A stretch of DNA of 64,000 nucleotides. It comes from Myxococcus xanthus. Its GTDB lineage: Bacteria > Myxococcota > Myxococcia > Myxococcales > Myxococcaceae. The notes below the pieces were generated by a model. That model did no database searches, was not told where the DNA came from, and saw only the letters and a program-made list of their open reading frames with translations. Within the stretch, counting starts at the first letter, position 1. Each line of letters opens with the position of its first letter. Both the position numbers and the translations under genes were made by a program. The stretch covers positions 685,001-749,000 of the forward strand of contig NZ_CP017174.1 of the NCBI RefSeq assembly GCF_006402735.1, given 5' to 3'. This document shows positions 9,661-18,231 of the stretch, piece by piece.

Positions 9661-11583
9661 ATGCGTCGCTCGAGGCTCGCCGTCCGCACGGCCGCGCTGA
9701 CCACCACCCTGCTGTTCGTGGGCGCGGTGCCCGTCTGGTCCTACTTCCACCACGCCGCGCCGGAAGCCGTGGTGGCCGCCGCGCCCGTGAGCGCCTCCCG
9801 GCTGCCGCTCTACCGGTGGACCGTGGGGGAGGAGCGCACGTACCACTTCGTCTGGAACGACCTGCAGCGCGTGGCGCTCCCCGTTCCGCAGCAGGGGGAT
9901 GCACCCCAGACGATGGACGGTACGCTGAGCCTGGACGGTGAGCTGACGCTCCAGGCGCTGGAGGTCCGCGCGAATGGCGCGCGCGTGCGGCTGGCGGTGA
10001 AGCGGCTGGACCGGCACGACGCGACGCTCTCCGGCCAGGCGCTCTTCCCCGACGCCGCGGCCGTGCAGGCGCACCTGCCCCAGACGGCTTCGGCGTGGCT
10101 GGAGCTGGACGGCCGGGGCGCGCTCGTGGCCGTCCGGTTCTCCGACGCGGAGCCGCCCCTGTTCCGCCAGGTCGCGCAGACGCTGGCGGCGGAGTTGTTC
10201 CCCACGGAGCTGCGCGACGCCGCCGAGTGGAGCGCCGTCGAGTCCACGCAGACGGGCGAGGTGGAGGCGCGCTTCCAGTTCGACGGCGAGGACGCGCGCC
10301 TGACGCGCCGCCGCGCGCGCTACCAGTCCCTGCGGGCCGCCGCCACGGCGCCGGCCTTCCGGCAGACGCTGAGCTCCCTCACGCACTTCGACCGGGACCC
10401 GGAGGGCTTCCTGGCCGGGGTGTCCCACGACGAAATCCTGGATGCCACGCACACCGATGGCCGCCCGCTGATGTCGCGGCGCGTCCGCCTGCGCCTCGCG
10501 TTCTCCACGCGTCAGCAGAAGCCGCTGCCGCCTGCCACGGAGGACAAGCCCATTGTCCGCGCGCCGTCGCAGGTGGCCTTCGAGGGCGACGAGGAGCTAG
10601 CGCTGACGACCAGCCAGGCCGACGGCATGACGGTGGACGCGGCGCTCCAGGTGCTGGCGTCCGCCACCGACCCCGGCGCCATCCCCGAACTGGGCACCTT
10701 CGCGCGGCGGGCCATCGCCGCGCTCAAGCTGGAGCCCCACCGGGCCGGTGAGCTGGGGCAGCTGTTCCTCCAGAAGGGCAGGTCTCCCGCGATGCGCGAG
10801 CTGATGCTCGACCTGCTGGCCGGCGCGGGGCACGCCGATGCCCAGGCCACGCTGCGCGAGCTGATTGTCTCCACGGAGGCCCGCGAGCATGCCGGCGCGC
10901 ATGGGCTGATGGTGCAGCGCGCGGGCTTCCTCCGCGAGCCGGAGCCCGAGACGGGCCGGCTGCTGGCGCGGATGAACACGGAGGCCCGGACCGCCGGTGA
11001 CGTCGGCGCCGAGCGCGCGTCCGCCTACGCTCTGGGCGCCGTCGTCTCCCGCCTGCCCAAGGGCAGCCCCGAGGTGGCCGAGTTCCTCCGCCCGCTGGAG
11101 GACGCCCTGGCACGCGCGGACAACGCCGAGTCACTGGAGCACTCCCTGCGCGCGCTGGGCAACAGCGGCACGGAGCGCGTCATGGACCTGGCGTCGCCCC
11201 ACTTGCGTGACGAGGCGCCCGAGGTGCGCTCCGCCGCCGCGGGGGCCCTGCGCACCGCGCCCCAGGAGGCCGCCACACGCATGTTGCTGGACGCGCTGAT
11301 GTCCGAGCCAGCGCGTGCCGTGCAAGGCGCGCTGCTGGACGCGCTGAATGCCCGCACCCTGGGCGCACCCGAGCTGGAGCGCCTGAGCGGCTGGGTCGTG
11401 GCGGGGCAGCTGGCGCCGGGTGCCGAGGCCGCGCTGCTCAACGTCCTCACCCCTCGCATGGACGACAGCGCCGCCGTCCTCCGGATGCTCCAGGCCCTCT
11501 CGGTCCGTCCCGACCAGCAGCCCGCCACCCGGGCCCGCGTCATGGCGCTGATGGCCCAGGCCTCGGCCAGCCGCGGCGGCTGA
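9661..11583 (+). CDS. exported HEAT-repeat protein resembling vitellogenin-type lipid transfer proteins
   Basis: A 640 aa exported protein with an N-terminal signal or anchor helix (MRRSRLAVRTAALTT, then a hydrophobic stretch). Residues about 45-270 form a beta-rich region beginning YRWTVGEERTYHFVW, similar in layout to the N-terminal barrel of large lipid transfer proteins. Residues about 315-640 are helical HEAT-like repeats. Within these, ALGNSGTERVMDLASPHL followed by VRSAAAGALR, and RELMLDLLAGAGHADAQATL, resemble the ALGNxGxxxxxxxxxxxL...VRxxAxxALR and LDAxxxxGTxxA patterns of vitellogenin-N domains. The start is preceded by GGAG at 9651-9654. The assignment rests on pattern recognition only; a generic HEAT-repeat protein is the fallback. 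It lies between other exported proteins, so a role in moving lipid across the periplasm or outside the cell is possible. Confidence 0.72.
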   Translation: MRRSRLAVRTAALTTTLLFVGAVPVWSYFHHAAPEAVVAAAPVSASRLPLYRWTVGEERTYHFVWNDLQRVALPVPQQGDAPQTMDGTLSLDGELTLQALEVRANGARVRLAVKRLDRHDATLSGQALFPDAAAVQAHLPQTASAWLELDGRGALVAVRFSDAEPPLFRQVAQTLAAELFPTELRDAAEWSAVESTQTGEVEARFQFDGEDARLTRRRARYQSLRAAATAPAFRQTLSSLTHFDRDPEGFLAGVSHDEILDATHTDGRPLMSRRVRLRLAFSTRQQKPLPPATEDKPIVRAPSQVAFEGDEELALTTSQADGMTVDAALQVLASATDPGAIPELGTFARRAIAALKLEPHRAGELGQLFLQKGRSPAMRELMLDLLAGAGHADAQATLRELIVSTEAREHAGAHGLMVQRAGFLREPEPETGRLLARMNTEARTAGDVGAERASAYALGAVVSRLPKGSPEVAEFLRPLEDALARADNAESLEHSLRALGNSGTERVMDLASPHLRDEAPEVRSAAAGALRTAPQEAATRMLLDALMSEPARAVQGALLDALNARTLGAPELERLSGWVVAGQLAPGAEAALLNVLTPRMDDSAAVLRMLQALSVRPDQQPATRARVMALMAQASASRGG

Positions 11584-11623
11584 GCCCCTTCGCTTCAACC
11601 CACCCACCGCAGTCGAGGTCCTC

Positions 11624-13396
11624 ATGAAACGCAGTCTCAACGGGCTGTTGCCCCTGGCCCTGCTTGGCTTCTTCCTGGCGCAGGCCGCCCACGCGGACGT
11701 CGTGGACGACGTGTGGCGCGGCACGAACATCCGGCTCAACGCCGCGCGCATCCGCGTGAAAGGCAATGACTACGCCACCGGCTACTGGCTGCTGCCGAAG
11801 GCGGCGAACACGCTGAATCTCAACGTGCCGGCGCGGCAGTTCGGTCTCAACTCGGACCTGGTGCTGCACATGTATGGCTCGCGCTCCGGGAACGTCATCA
11901 CCTGGACCTTCGATGACACCTTGCCCAGCCGCTACAACCTGGGGGACTCCACCTACGTGACGCGTGTGCGGGGGACGCTGAAGGCCTACGCCCGGCAGGT
12001 GCGTGGCGCGGATGACCCCTACTGTGACAGCGCCGCCTGCCCCCACAACGTGGAGCTGACCCTTGCGCCTGGCTCCAGCGCGAAGGTGAGCGGCTACAAG
12101 ACCTTCATCTTCGACATCGACTTCACGGAGGACGTCCAGGTGAAGCAGTTCGTCGCGTATGGCGGCGTCCCGCGCCCCCGGCTGTCGTCGATGGCGGTCG
12201 TCACCCCCAGCAGCCGTTGCCCGTCCTCGGGGCCCAGCGAGCTGTCCGGCGACGTGGTGCTCAGCAGCCCCGCGCCCACCGGCGGCATCCTGGTGGACCT
12301 GATGAGCGTGGACGCGAGCGTGGGCGTGCTGCCCGTGCGCGTCCCCGAGGGCCAGCGCTCCGCGCGCTTCACGCTGCGCCTGCCGCCCTACTGGACGGGG
12401 CCCACCGTCGTCTACGGCGCGTCGGGCGGCGTCCGGAAGAGCGTGAAGGTGGGCGTGCGCCCGTGCCTGGTGCGTGTCTTCCCCTTCGTGCGCTGGTACC
12501 TCATCGATTCGCTCTACGCCCCCGCGCACCTGCTCAACGGTGGGGCGGTGATTGCCCGGTACAAGGAGGCGGAGTCGGACGTCCTGCTGACGGGCAAGGG
12601 CGAGACGTACTGGCTGAACGAGGTGCTCGGCGCGCAGCAGGCGCGCGTGGCGGGCGTCAACTCGACGGGGGACATCTTCGGCACGGCATACACCTCCAAG
12701 GGCCCCAACGCGTTCCTGCTCCGTTCGGAGGACGTGAAGGCGGGCGCGGAGCAGTGGCTGGAAGGCTGGGAGGCCGTGACGGCCAACGCACACGGCACGC
12801 TGCTGGTGCGTGACCCGAAGGACGCGAAGAGCATCTACCGCGTGGACGAGGTGGGGCCCGCCAGGCACCCCGGCTTGTCCGAGCTGCTTCCGAGCCGCGT
12901 CCTCTTCAATGCGCTGGGGGAGGTGGCGGTGACGCTGGAGACGGAGAAGGGGCTCCGCGCCGCGCGCGTCTACGGCAAGGACGTGAAGGTGCTGCTGGAC
13001 AACGAGTCCGAGGTCACCGCGCTGAACGACGTGGGGGTGTTCGTGGGCACCGCGCTCGATTCGGACAAGCGCCCCCGTCCTTTCATCTGGTCGCGGCAGG
13101 AGGAGGCCCGGTGGCTGCCGATGCCCAAGGGCGCCGTGTCCGCGAAGGCCGTGGCCATCAACGACGGAGGCTGGGTGCTGGGTACCGCCACCGCCGAGGA
13201 CGGCAAGACGCAGGTGCCCTTCCTCGCCTCGCCCGACGGGAAGACGGCCACGCGGTTGGATGAGGTGCTGCCGGAGGAGCTGAAGAAGGCCGGCTACCGC
13301 GTCCTGAGGGCGCTCGCGCTCGCCGACGACTTCAGCGTGCTGGTGCAGGCCCTGGATGGACAGGGCCAGCGCGTCCACCTGGTGCTGAGCCCGTGA
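11624..13396 (+). CDS. secreted protein with HAF-like repeats
   Basis: A 590 aa secreted protein with a Sec signal peptide cleaved after AHA, about residue 23. Residues 24-300 look beta-rich with a pair of Cys around 130-138 and are not recognised. Residues about 330-590 contain repeats of the form (N)xxGxxxGTA: NSTGDIFGTAYT, LNDVGVFVGTALD and INDGGWVLGTATA, each followed by a short strand and a PF(I/L) unit. This matches the HAF-type extracellular repeat found in secreted bacterial proteins. GAGG at 11615-11618 sets the start. It is third of four exported genes with short gaps. Function is unknown; surface or extracellular binding is a guess. Confidence 0.75.
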   Translation: MKRSLNGLLPLALLGFFLAQAAHADVVDDVWRGTNIRLNAARIRVKGNDYATGYWLLPKAANTLNLNVPARQFGLNSDLVLHMYGSRSGNVITWTFDDTLPSRYNLGDSTYVTRVRGTLKAYARQVRGADDPYCDSAACPHNVELTLAPGSSAKVSGYKTFIFDIDFTEDVQVKQFVAYGGVPRPRLSSMAVVTPSSRCPSSGPSELSGDVVLSSPAPTGGILVDLMSVDASVGVLPVRVPEGQRSARFTLRLPPYWTGPTVVYGASGGVRKSVKVGVRPCLVRVFPFVRWYLIDSLYAPAHLLNGGAVIARYKEAESDVLLTGKGETYWLNEVLGAQQARVAGVNSTGDIFGTAYTSKGPNAFLLRSEDVKAGAEQWLEGWEAVTANAHGTLLVRDPKDAKSIYRVDEVGPARHPGLSELLPSRVLFNALGEVAVTLETEKGLRAARVYGKDVKVLLDNESEVTALNDVGVFVGTALDSDKRPRPFIWSRQEEARWLPMPKGAVSAKAVAINDGGWVLGTATAEDGKTQVPFLASPDGKTATRLDEVLPEELKKAGYRVLRALALADDFSVLVQALDGQGQRVHLVLSP

Positions 13397-13449
13397 GCCG
13401 CATTCCGGCCAGCGCGACTTCCACTCTTCCACAAACAAGGACCTTCCTC

Positions 13450-14181
13450 GTGAAATCAAACCTTCCCCTTCTTCGGGGGCTGATGATGGTGTTCATGGCC
13501 ATCCTGGCGGGCTGCGGCGGTTGCCAGAGCAGCTCATCGTCGTGTTCCCCAAGCCAGTATGGAACCAACGGCTGTGCCTGCAGGACGGACTCCGCCAGCT
13601 GCAACGCCGGGCTGGTCTGCCGCAGCGGCACGTGTGAGCCGTGTGGCAACGAAGGCGGCGCTTGCTGCGTCAACGCGGGCACCACGTCCTGCAGTGGCAC
13701 GTTGACGTGTGTGATGGAGGCCGCGGGCGAGCGCTGCCGCAACTGCGGCGAAGTGGGCGAGGCGTGCTGCGTCTCGTCGGGGAACAGCCAGTTCTGCCGC
13801 GCGAACGCCGTGTGTGTCAGCGGGAGCTGCCAGTCCGTGGCGGCGCACACCTGCGACCCGAATGGCACTGTGTACTCAGTGGGCATCCAGGACACGAACC
13901 TGTGCGCGCGGCGCGTGGTGGAGGTCCGCGCGAGCTCGCCCGCGAACGCGCTGCAGTGTGCCAGTGCCAGCGGGATGCTGGCGGCGGATGAGACCGTCTA
14001 TGAAATCCCCAACACGCCCATCACCGACTACGAGCTGTGCCTGGAGTCGGAGAGCCAGGGCCGGCGCACCACGAGCGTGCAGGCGTTCGAGGACTACAAC
14101 GCGCTTCGCTGCGCGCGCTGGACGCGGTGTGGCGCCAGCGACCCGTGCACCAGCGTGACGCACGGCGCCTGCACGCCCTGA
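13450..14181 (+). CDS. cysteine-rich lipoprotein
   Basis: A 243 aa lipoprotein. The GTG at 13450 is chosen over an earlier in-frame GTG (13393) because AAGG at 13437-13440 is 9 bp upstream and the resulting N-terminus (VKSNLPLLRG, hydrophobic core, lipobox LAGC) is a proper lipoprotein signal. After the lipidated Cys there are about 20 cysteines in residues 24-140, in repeated modules such as CRSGTCEPCGNEGGACC and CRNCGEVGEACC, like the Cys-rich modules of other myxobacterial surface proteins. The C-terminal 100 residues have fewer Cys. Last of the four exported genes; a hairpin terminator follows 19 bp after the stop. Probably a disulfide-stabilised surface protein. Confidence 0.8.
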   Translation: MKSNLPLLRGLMMVFMAILAGCGGCQSSSSSCSPSQYGTNGCACRTDSASCNAGLVCRSGTCEPCGNEGGACCVNAGTTSCSGTLTCVMEAAGERCRNCGEVGEACCVSSGNSQFCRANAVCVSGSCQSVAAHTCDPNGTVYSVGIQDTNLCARRVVEVRASSPANALQCASASGMLAADETVYEIPNTPITDYELCLESESQGRRTTSVQAFEDYNALRCARWTRCGASDPCTSVTHGACTP

Positions 14182-14200
14182 GGCGAGGGGGGACGGATGC

Positions 14201-14234
14201 GGGGCGGAGCGCGCGGAGGGGGACGCTCCGCCCC
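14201..14234. terminator. hairpin terminator between convergent genes
   Basis: GGGGCGGAGCG (14201-14211) and CGCTCCGCCCC (14224-14234) form a perfect 11-bp stem with a 12-nt loop. It sits between the stop of the Cys-rich lipoprotein gene and the stop of the convergent glycosyltransferase gene. It has no long T-run, as is common for GC-rich genomes, and could end transcription from both sides. Confidence 0.65.
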
Positions 14235-14237
14235 GTG

Positions 14238-15530
14238 TCATGTCGGGAGGAGCCGCAGCACCGCCTGGGCCGCGCGCTCGGTGCCGTCCACGCCCTCCAG
14301 CGTCGCGGCCAGGGCGCGGGCCCTGGTGGCCACCTCTGGCTGGGACACCTGGGTGAACGCGTGGGCGATGGACGCGGCGCCCAGCGCGGAGGGCAGCACG
14401 GCGCGGCCCACGCCAAGCCGCTCCACGCGCCGCGCGTTCGCGAGCTGGTCGCCGCCGAAGGGCACGACGACCATGGGGCGTCCGGCCGCGAGCGATTCCT
14501 GCACGGTGTTGTTCCCACCGTGCGTCACCACCAGGTCCACCTTCTGGAGTAGCGGCACTTGAGGCACACGGCGGAACACCCGCGTGCGTGGGCCCGCGCG
14601 GGCCTGGAGTCGTTCGAAGCTGGCGCCCGCGCTGACCACCACGTCCACGTCGTGCCGCGCCAGCCCGTCCAGGATGGCGTGGAAGACGTGCGGCTGGGCG
14701 TTGAACACCGTGCCCAGTGACACGTAGACGTGCGTGCGGCCGGGCCGGATGGCGGTGAGCGCGGGGTCATCCACGTTCGCGGGCGCGGGCCGGGGCAGGC
14801 ACGGGCCGGTCATCTCCACCGGGCCGGGCAGCGGCTTGAGGCCGGGCTCCAGCGCCGGGGTCGTCGCCATCAGGTTGAGGTCGTCGGAGATGGGCGCAGC
14901 GAGCAGTCCGTTCGTCTTCAAGGGGACGCGCAGGCGCTTCGCGGCACGGGCGACACGCGCATCGAACCAGCGCAGCAGCGCGAGCCCCCGTTGCTCGGCC
15001 TGGGTCCATGCGGCATCGCGGGGGGCGTCGTCCTCGAGCCCACTCCCAAAAGGAGCCGCGCCCTCCACGGGGAAGGGAAGGGCGGAGTGATACAGCGCCA
15101 CATAGGGGCGCCGGGTCCTCCGGGCCGCGAGCAGGGCCGCGGGCATGAGGTAGTCCGCCAGCACGACGTCAGTCCCAGAGGTTTCGATTTCCTCGGCGAT
15201 GCGCCGTGCATGCCCCTCCATGCCGGTGGTGAACAGCCGGAGCGCCCACCCCAGCTCGTCGAGTCCCCGGGCCCGGGTGATGCGCATGCCGTACCAGAGC
15301 GCGGCCGGAGAAGGGCGCAAGGGCACCAGCCTGAGTCCGTCCTGGCGCAGGGCTTCCGGAAGCTGGGAGGCGAAGCGCAGCGGCTCTGGCATCAGGCCGG
15401 GAAAGCGCGCCGGCGCCACGACCGTTGCGATGGCCAGGTCGTGGCCGAGTTCACGCAGGCGCCCACCCATGGCGCGCAGTGCGTTGGTGTGCCCCGCCGT
15501 GGGGTGGGCCGCCATGAGAATCCTCGCCAT
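14238..15530 (-). CDS. GT1 (UGT/MGT-like) glycosyltransferase
   Basis: A 430 aa GT-B-fold glycosyltransferase of family 1. The N-terminus MARILMAAHPTAGHTNAL matches the acceptor-domain start of the macrolide/UDP-glycosyltransferase group, and the C-terminal half carries the nucleotide-sugar signature VTHGGNNTVQESLAAGRP (about residues 333-350) followed by PFGGDQLANA. The family moves a sugar from UDP- or TDP-sugars to small lipophilic acceptors such as polyketides, carotenoids or sterols. The frame is open to 15731, but the upstream codons give a non-family extension, so ATG 15530 is used. No biosynthetic neighbours are present, so the acceptor is unknown. Confidence 0.87.
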   Translation of the reverse strand: MARILMAAHPTAGHTNALRAMGGRLRELGHDLAIATVVAPARFPGLMPEPLRFASQLPEALRQDGLRLVPLRPSPAALWYGMRITRARGLDELGWALRLFTTGMEGHARRIAEEIETSGTDVVLADYLMPAALLAARRTRRPYVALYHSALPFPVEGAAPFGSGLEDDAPRDAAWTQAEQRGLALLRWFDARVARAAKRLRVPLKTNGLLAAPISDDLNLMATTPALEPGLKPLPGPVEMTGPCLPRPAPANVDDPALTAIRPGRTHVYVSLGTVFNAQPHVFHAILDGLARHDVDVVVSAGASFERLQARAGPRTRVFRRVPQVPLLQKVDLVVTHGGNNTVQESLAAGRPMVVVPFGGDQLANARRVERLGVGRAVLPSALGAASIAHAFTQVSQPEVATRARALAATLEGVDGTERAAQAVLRLLPT

Positions 15531-15761
15531 GGGGCCCAGCGTAGCAGTGCGGGGCCGCCCGCCCGACAGGCACTCCGCCGTGACGCTCGGCGTGGTGCCG
15601 CTGTCCGGGCCCGCTGGCGCCAACGTCGTGGTAGCGGCCAGGCGCCAGGACTGAGTCCCGTGTCCACGGGGCCCCACGGGGAGGCCCCGCCGGGCAGGCC
15701 ATGTTTGCCATAAGCGCCACTCGGGCCCCACCTTCGGACATCGCTTCGTCGGGAGGTGGAC

Positions 15762-16430
15762 ATGACTGGAAGGCTTGGCAGAGCAGGCGGCGTGGCGGTT
15801 CTTGCGGCCCTGTGGGGCACCCCCCTGGTGGGGCTCACCGCCCGGGCGGAGGCGCCCCAGGCGGGGCAGACGCGGGACGTCCTGTCAGAGCGGGACCTGC
15901 TCCTGGGACAGCTCGCCCTCTTCGACGCGAAGACCATCGCGGCGGGCAACCTGGCGTTGGAGAAGTCGACCAACCCGCAGGTGCGGCAGTTCGCGTTGCG
16001 GCTGGTGGAGGACCACCGCCGGCACCTGCAGGACTTGAAGGCGTGGGGAAGCTCGCCGTCCATGGACATGGTGGTGGCGGACCTCACGCAGCCCCGGGTC
16101 ACCGCAGGGATTGGTGGCTCGGGGAGCAAGGACGGGGGCCTCATCCCGGGGCCGAGTCTGCCCATGCAGCGCGCGGACGCCCGCCTGGAGCAGGCCGTGG
16201 CGTATGCCCAGCAGCATCTGGACGTGCTCCGCAAGGCGCAGGGCCGGGACTTCGACGAGGCCTTCCTGAAGCGCGTCATCAAGGACCAGGAGGACGGCCT
16301 GCGGCTCGTGAAGCAGGCACAGGCGACGTACAAGAACGATGGGGCGTTCACCCTCATGCTCGACAGAACGGGGAACCTCGCGGACCGTCATCTGCAGCGG
16401 GCTCAAGGGCTGAAAGAGTCATTCGAGTGA
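15762..16430 (+). CDS. DUF4142 family exported protein
   Basis: A 222 aa protein with a signal peptide (core GGVAVLAALWGTPLVGL) followed by a four-helix ferritin-like DUF4142 region. Typical features are the paired helices DLLLGQLALFDAKTIAAGNLAL and VRQFALRLVEDHRRHLQDL, and later FLKRVIKDQEDGLRLVKQA. Many myxobacteria and rhizobia have several copies; biochemical function is not established. GGGAGG at 15751-15756 sits 5 bp before ATG 15762, which is preferred over the in-frame GTG 15756 that overlaps it. It is transcribed away from the glycosyltransferase across a 231-bp gap. Confidence 0.82.
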   Translation: MTGRLGRAGGVAVLAALWGTPLVGLTARAEAPQAGQTRDVLSERDLLLGQLALFDAKTIAAGNLALEKSTNPQVRQFALRLVEDHRRHLQDLKAWGSSPSMDMVVADLTQPRVTAGIGGSGSKDGGLIPGPSLPMQRADARLEQAVAYAQQHLDVLRKAQGRDFDEAFLKRVIKDQEDGLRLVKQAQATYKNDGAFTLMLDRTGNLADRHLQRAQGLKESFE

Positions 16431-16497
16431 ACGCGCCATCCATTCGCCCGGCCTGCCGGGTTGACGTGACGAAGAGGGGGCGCCTAACTGCGGCGGC

Positions 16498-17451
16498 ATG
16501 AGGACCGCCGCGAGGCTGCTGTGGGTGTACCTGGCCGGGGCCCTGTGCTCGTGCGCCGCGCCCGCGCCTCGTGTGTCGCCCGTGCCCCCCGAGGGCGCGA
16601 CGCCCGTGGGCCCCTTCCTTCCCGAAGCCCGCGCCTTGTTCGAGGGGTGCACGCCGGTGCCGGACCGGGCCGACTCACGGCTGTACCGCTGTGACGGCGT
16701 GACGGTGTGGCTGACCGAGCGGGAGGACCTGACGCCCGAGCAGGCATTGACGGAGGCCCAGGCACGAATCACCGAACGGCTGGGGCCCGGTGCCACGGTG
16801 GTAGAGGAAGCGCTGCCGCTGGCGGGAAGTCCGTGGCCCTCGGTCCGGGTCGAGGCGTGCGAGGCGGAGGACTGTCGCGCCGCCGGGTATGCATCCGCTG
16901 TCACTGGGACACTGGGTCGGGTGCGGCAGGTCGGGTGCGTGGTCCGGGCGCCCGTGCGGCCTCTGCTGGCGCGCTGCCTGGAGTTGCTCGAGTCCCTCGC
17001 CTCGAATGGCAGCCCCGAGGGCGAGACGCTGGGACGCGAGGCGCTGCTCGTTCCGCCGCGCCTGCCGTGGCGGGCCCTGGCCGTGCCGGACGGATGTCAG
17101 CTCGCCGCGTCCACGGCGCGCGCGGGACGCATCCGCTGTGAGGGGGCATCGCTGTTGTGGAGCCTCTATCAACCGGCACGGTCCGAGGTGACGGAGCGCT
17201 GGCGCTCGCAGAGCGTGGCGGAGTTGGTGGACGCGCTGCCGGGAGCGGGGCCCGTCGAGGATGTGCCCTGCCGGCTGGAGAACCTGGACACGCGATGCGC
17301 GCGCTTCACGGTGCCTTCTCCCGAGGGGCCGCTGCTCGTGTGGGCCGCGGCCGTGACGTGGGAGGACCGGGCGCTCTTCGCCGCGTGCAGCCACCGGGCC
17401 TCCGAGCCTCCATATCCCGCCGTCTGCAATGGCGCGTTCACCCTGCCTTGA
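16498..17451 (+). CDS. putative lipoprotein of unknown function
   Basis: A 317 aa protein with an N-terminal lipoprotein-like signal (MRTAARLLWVYLAGALCSC; lipid attachment likely at one of the two Cys). The body contains two similar halves. Each has a GC or DGC motif near its start and then a segment ending in a WxxLxxPxR-like element, for example FEGCTPVPDRADSRLYRCDG and PDGCQLAASTARAGRIRCEG, which suggests an internal duplication. About eight Cys are spread through the mature part. I do not recognise the family. It precedes the ABC importer genes by 21 bp and may share their transcript. Confidence 0.7.
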   Translation: MRTAARLLWVYLAGALCSCAAPAPRVSPVPPEGATPVGPFLPEARALFEGCTPVPDRADSRLYRCDGVTVWLTEREDLTPEQALTEAQARITERLGPGATVVEEALPLAGSPWPSVRVEACEAEDCRAAGYASAVTGTLGRVRQVGCVVRAPVRPLLARCLELLESLASNGSPEGETLGREALLVPPRLPWRALAVPDGCQLAASTARAGRIRCEGASLLWSLYQPARSEVTERWRSQSVAELVDALPGAGPVEDVPCRLENLDTRCARFTVPSPEGPLLVWAAAVTWEDRALFAACSHRASEPPYPAVCNGAFTLP

Positions 17452-17472
17452 TGCTGCGAAGGACGGCACCCC

Positions 17473-18231
17473 GTGTACGAGCTTCAGGACGTCTCCAAAT
17501 GCTACGGGGCCACGCAGGCCTTGCATCCGCTCAGCTTGAGCCTGCCGACAGGACGCACCACCGTGCTGCTGGGGCCGAGCGGCTGTGGCAAGTCCACGCT
17601 GCTGCGCCTGCTCAACGGGTTGTTGCCGTGTGACACCGGGCGAGTCCTCTTCGATGGCAAGCCTCTGCCCACGGGAGGCGAGGCGCTGCTCGCGGTGCGC
17701 CATCGCGTGGGGTACGCGCTCCAGGGTGGCGGCCTCTTTCCGCATCTCACGGGCGAGGAGAACGTCACCCTCATGGCGAGCCACCTGCGCTGGCCCGCGG
17801 CGAAGACGCGCGAGCGGCTGGATGCATTGGTGGAGTTGACGCGCTTTCCCACGGACGCGCTGGCGCGCTATCCCTCGCAGCTCTCCGGTGGCCAGCGTCA
17901 GCGGGTGGCGCTGATGCGCGCGTTGATGTTGGACCCGGACGTGTTGCTGCTGGACGAGCCCCTGGGCGCGTTGGACCCCCTGGTCCGTCACGAGCTGCAA
18001 GGTGACCTGCGCGGCATCTTCGCCCGGCTGCGCAAGACGGTGGTGCTGGTGACGCATGACCTGGCGGAGGCGGGCTTCCTGGGGGACAGCATCCTGCTCA
18101 TGCGAGAGGGACGCGTGGTGCAGCAGGGGCGGCTCGCGGATTTGGAGGCGCGGCCGACGGATGACTTCGTCACCCGGTTCATCCAGGCGCAGCGGCCGCT
18201 GCCTGGTGGTGGGCCGGGAGGCGAGGCGTGA
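17473..18231 (+). CDS. ABC importer ATP-binding subunit (osmoprotectant/ergothioneine type)
   Basis: A 252 aa cytoplasmic ATPase that powers the membrane protein encoded next. Walker A is GPSGCGKST (35-43), the signature LSGGQRQR starts at 137, and Walker B is LLLDEP (158-163) with GALDPLVRHEL following, as in the glycine betaine/carnitine/choline OpuCA-ProV group. It lacks the CBS domains found at the C-terminus of many OpuCA proteins. Translation starts at a GTG with GAAGGA upstream. Its stop overlaps the next gene's start (GTGA), so the two are translationally coupled. Confidence 0.9.
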   Translation: MYELQDVSKCYGATQALHPLSLSLPTGRTTVLLGPSGCGKSTLLRLLNGLLPCDTGRVLFDGKPLPTGGEALLAVRHRVGYALQGGGLFPHLTGEENVTLMASHLRWPAAKTRERLDALVELTRFPTDALARYPSQLSGGQRQRVALMRALMLDPDVLLLDEPLGALDPLVRHELQGDLRGIFARLRKTVVLVTHDLAEAGFLGDSILLMREGRVVQQGRLADLEARPTDDFVTRFIQAQRPLPGGGPGGEA

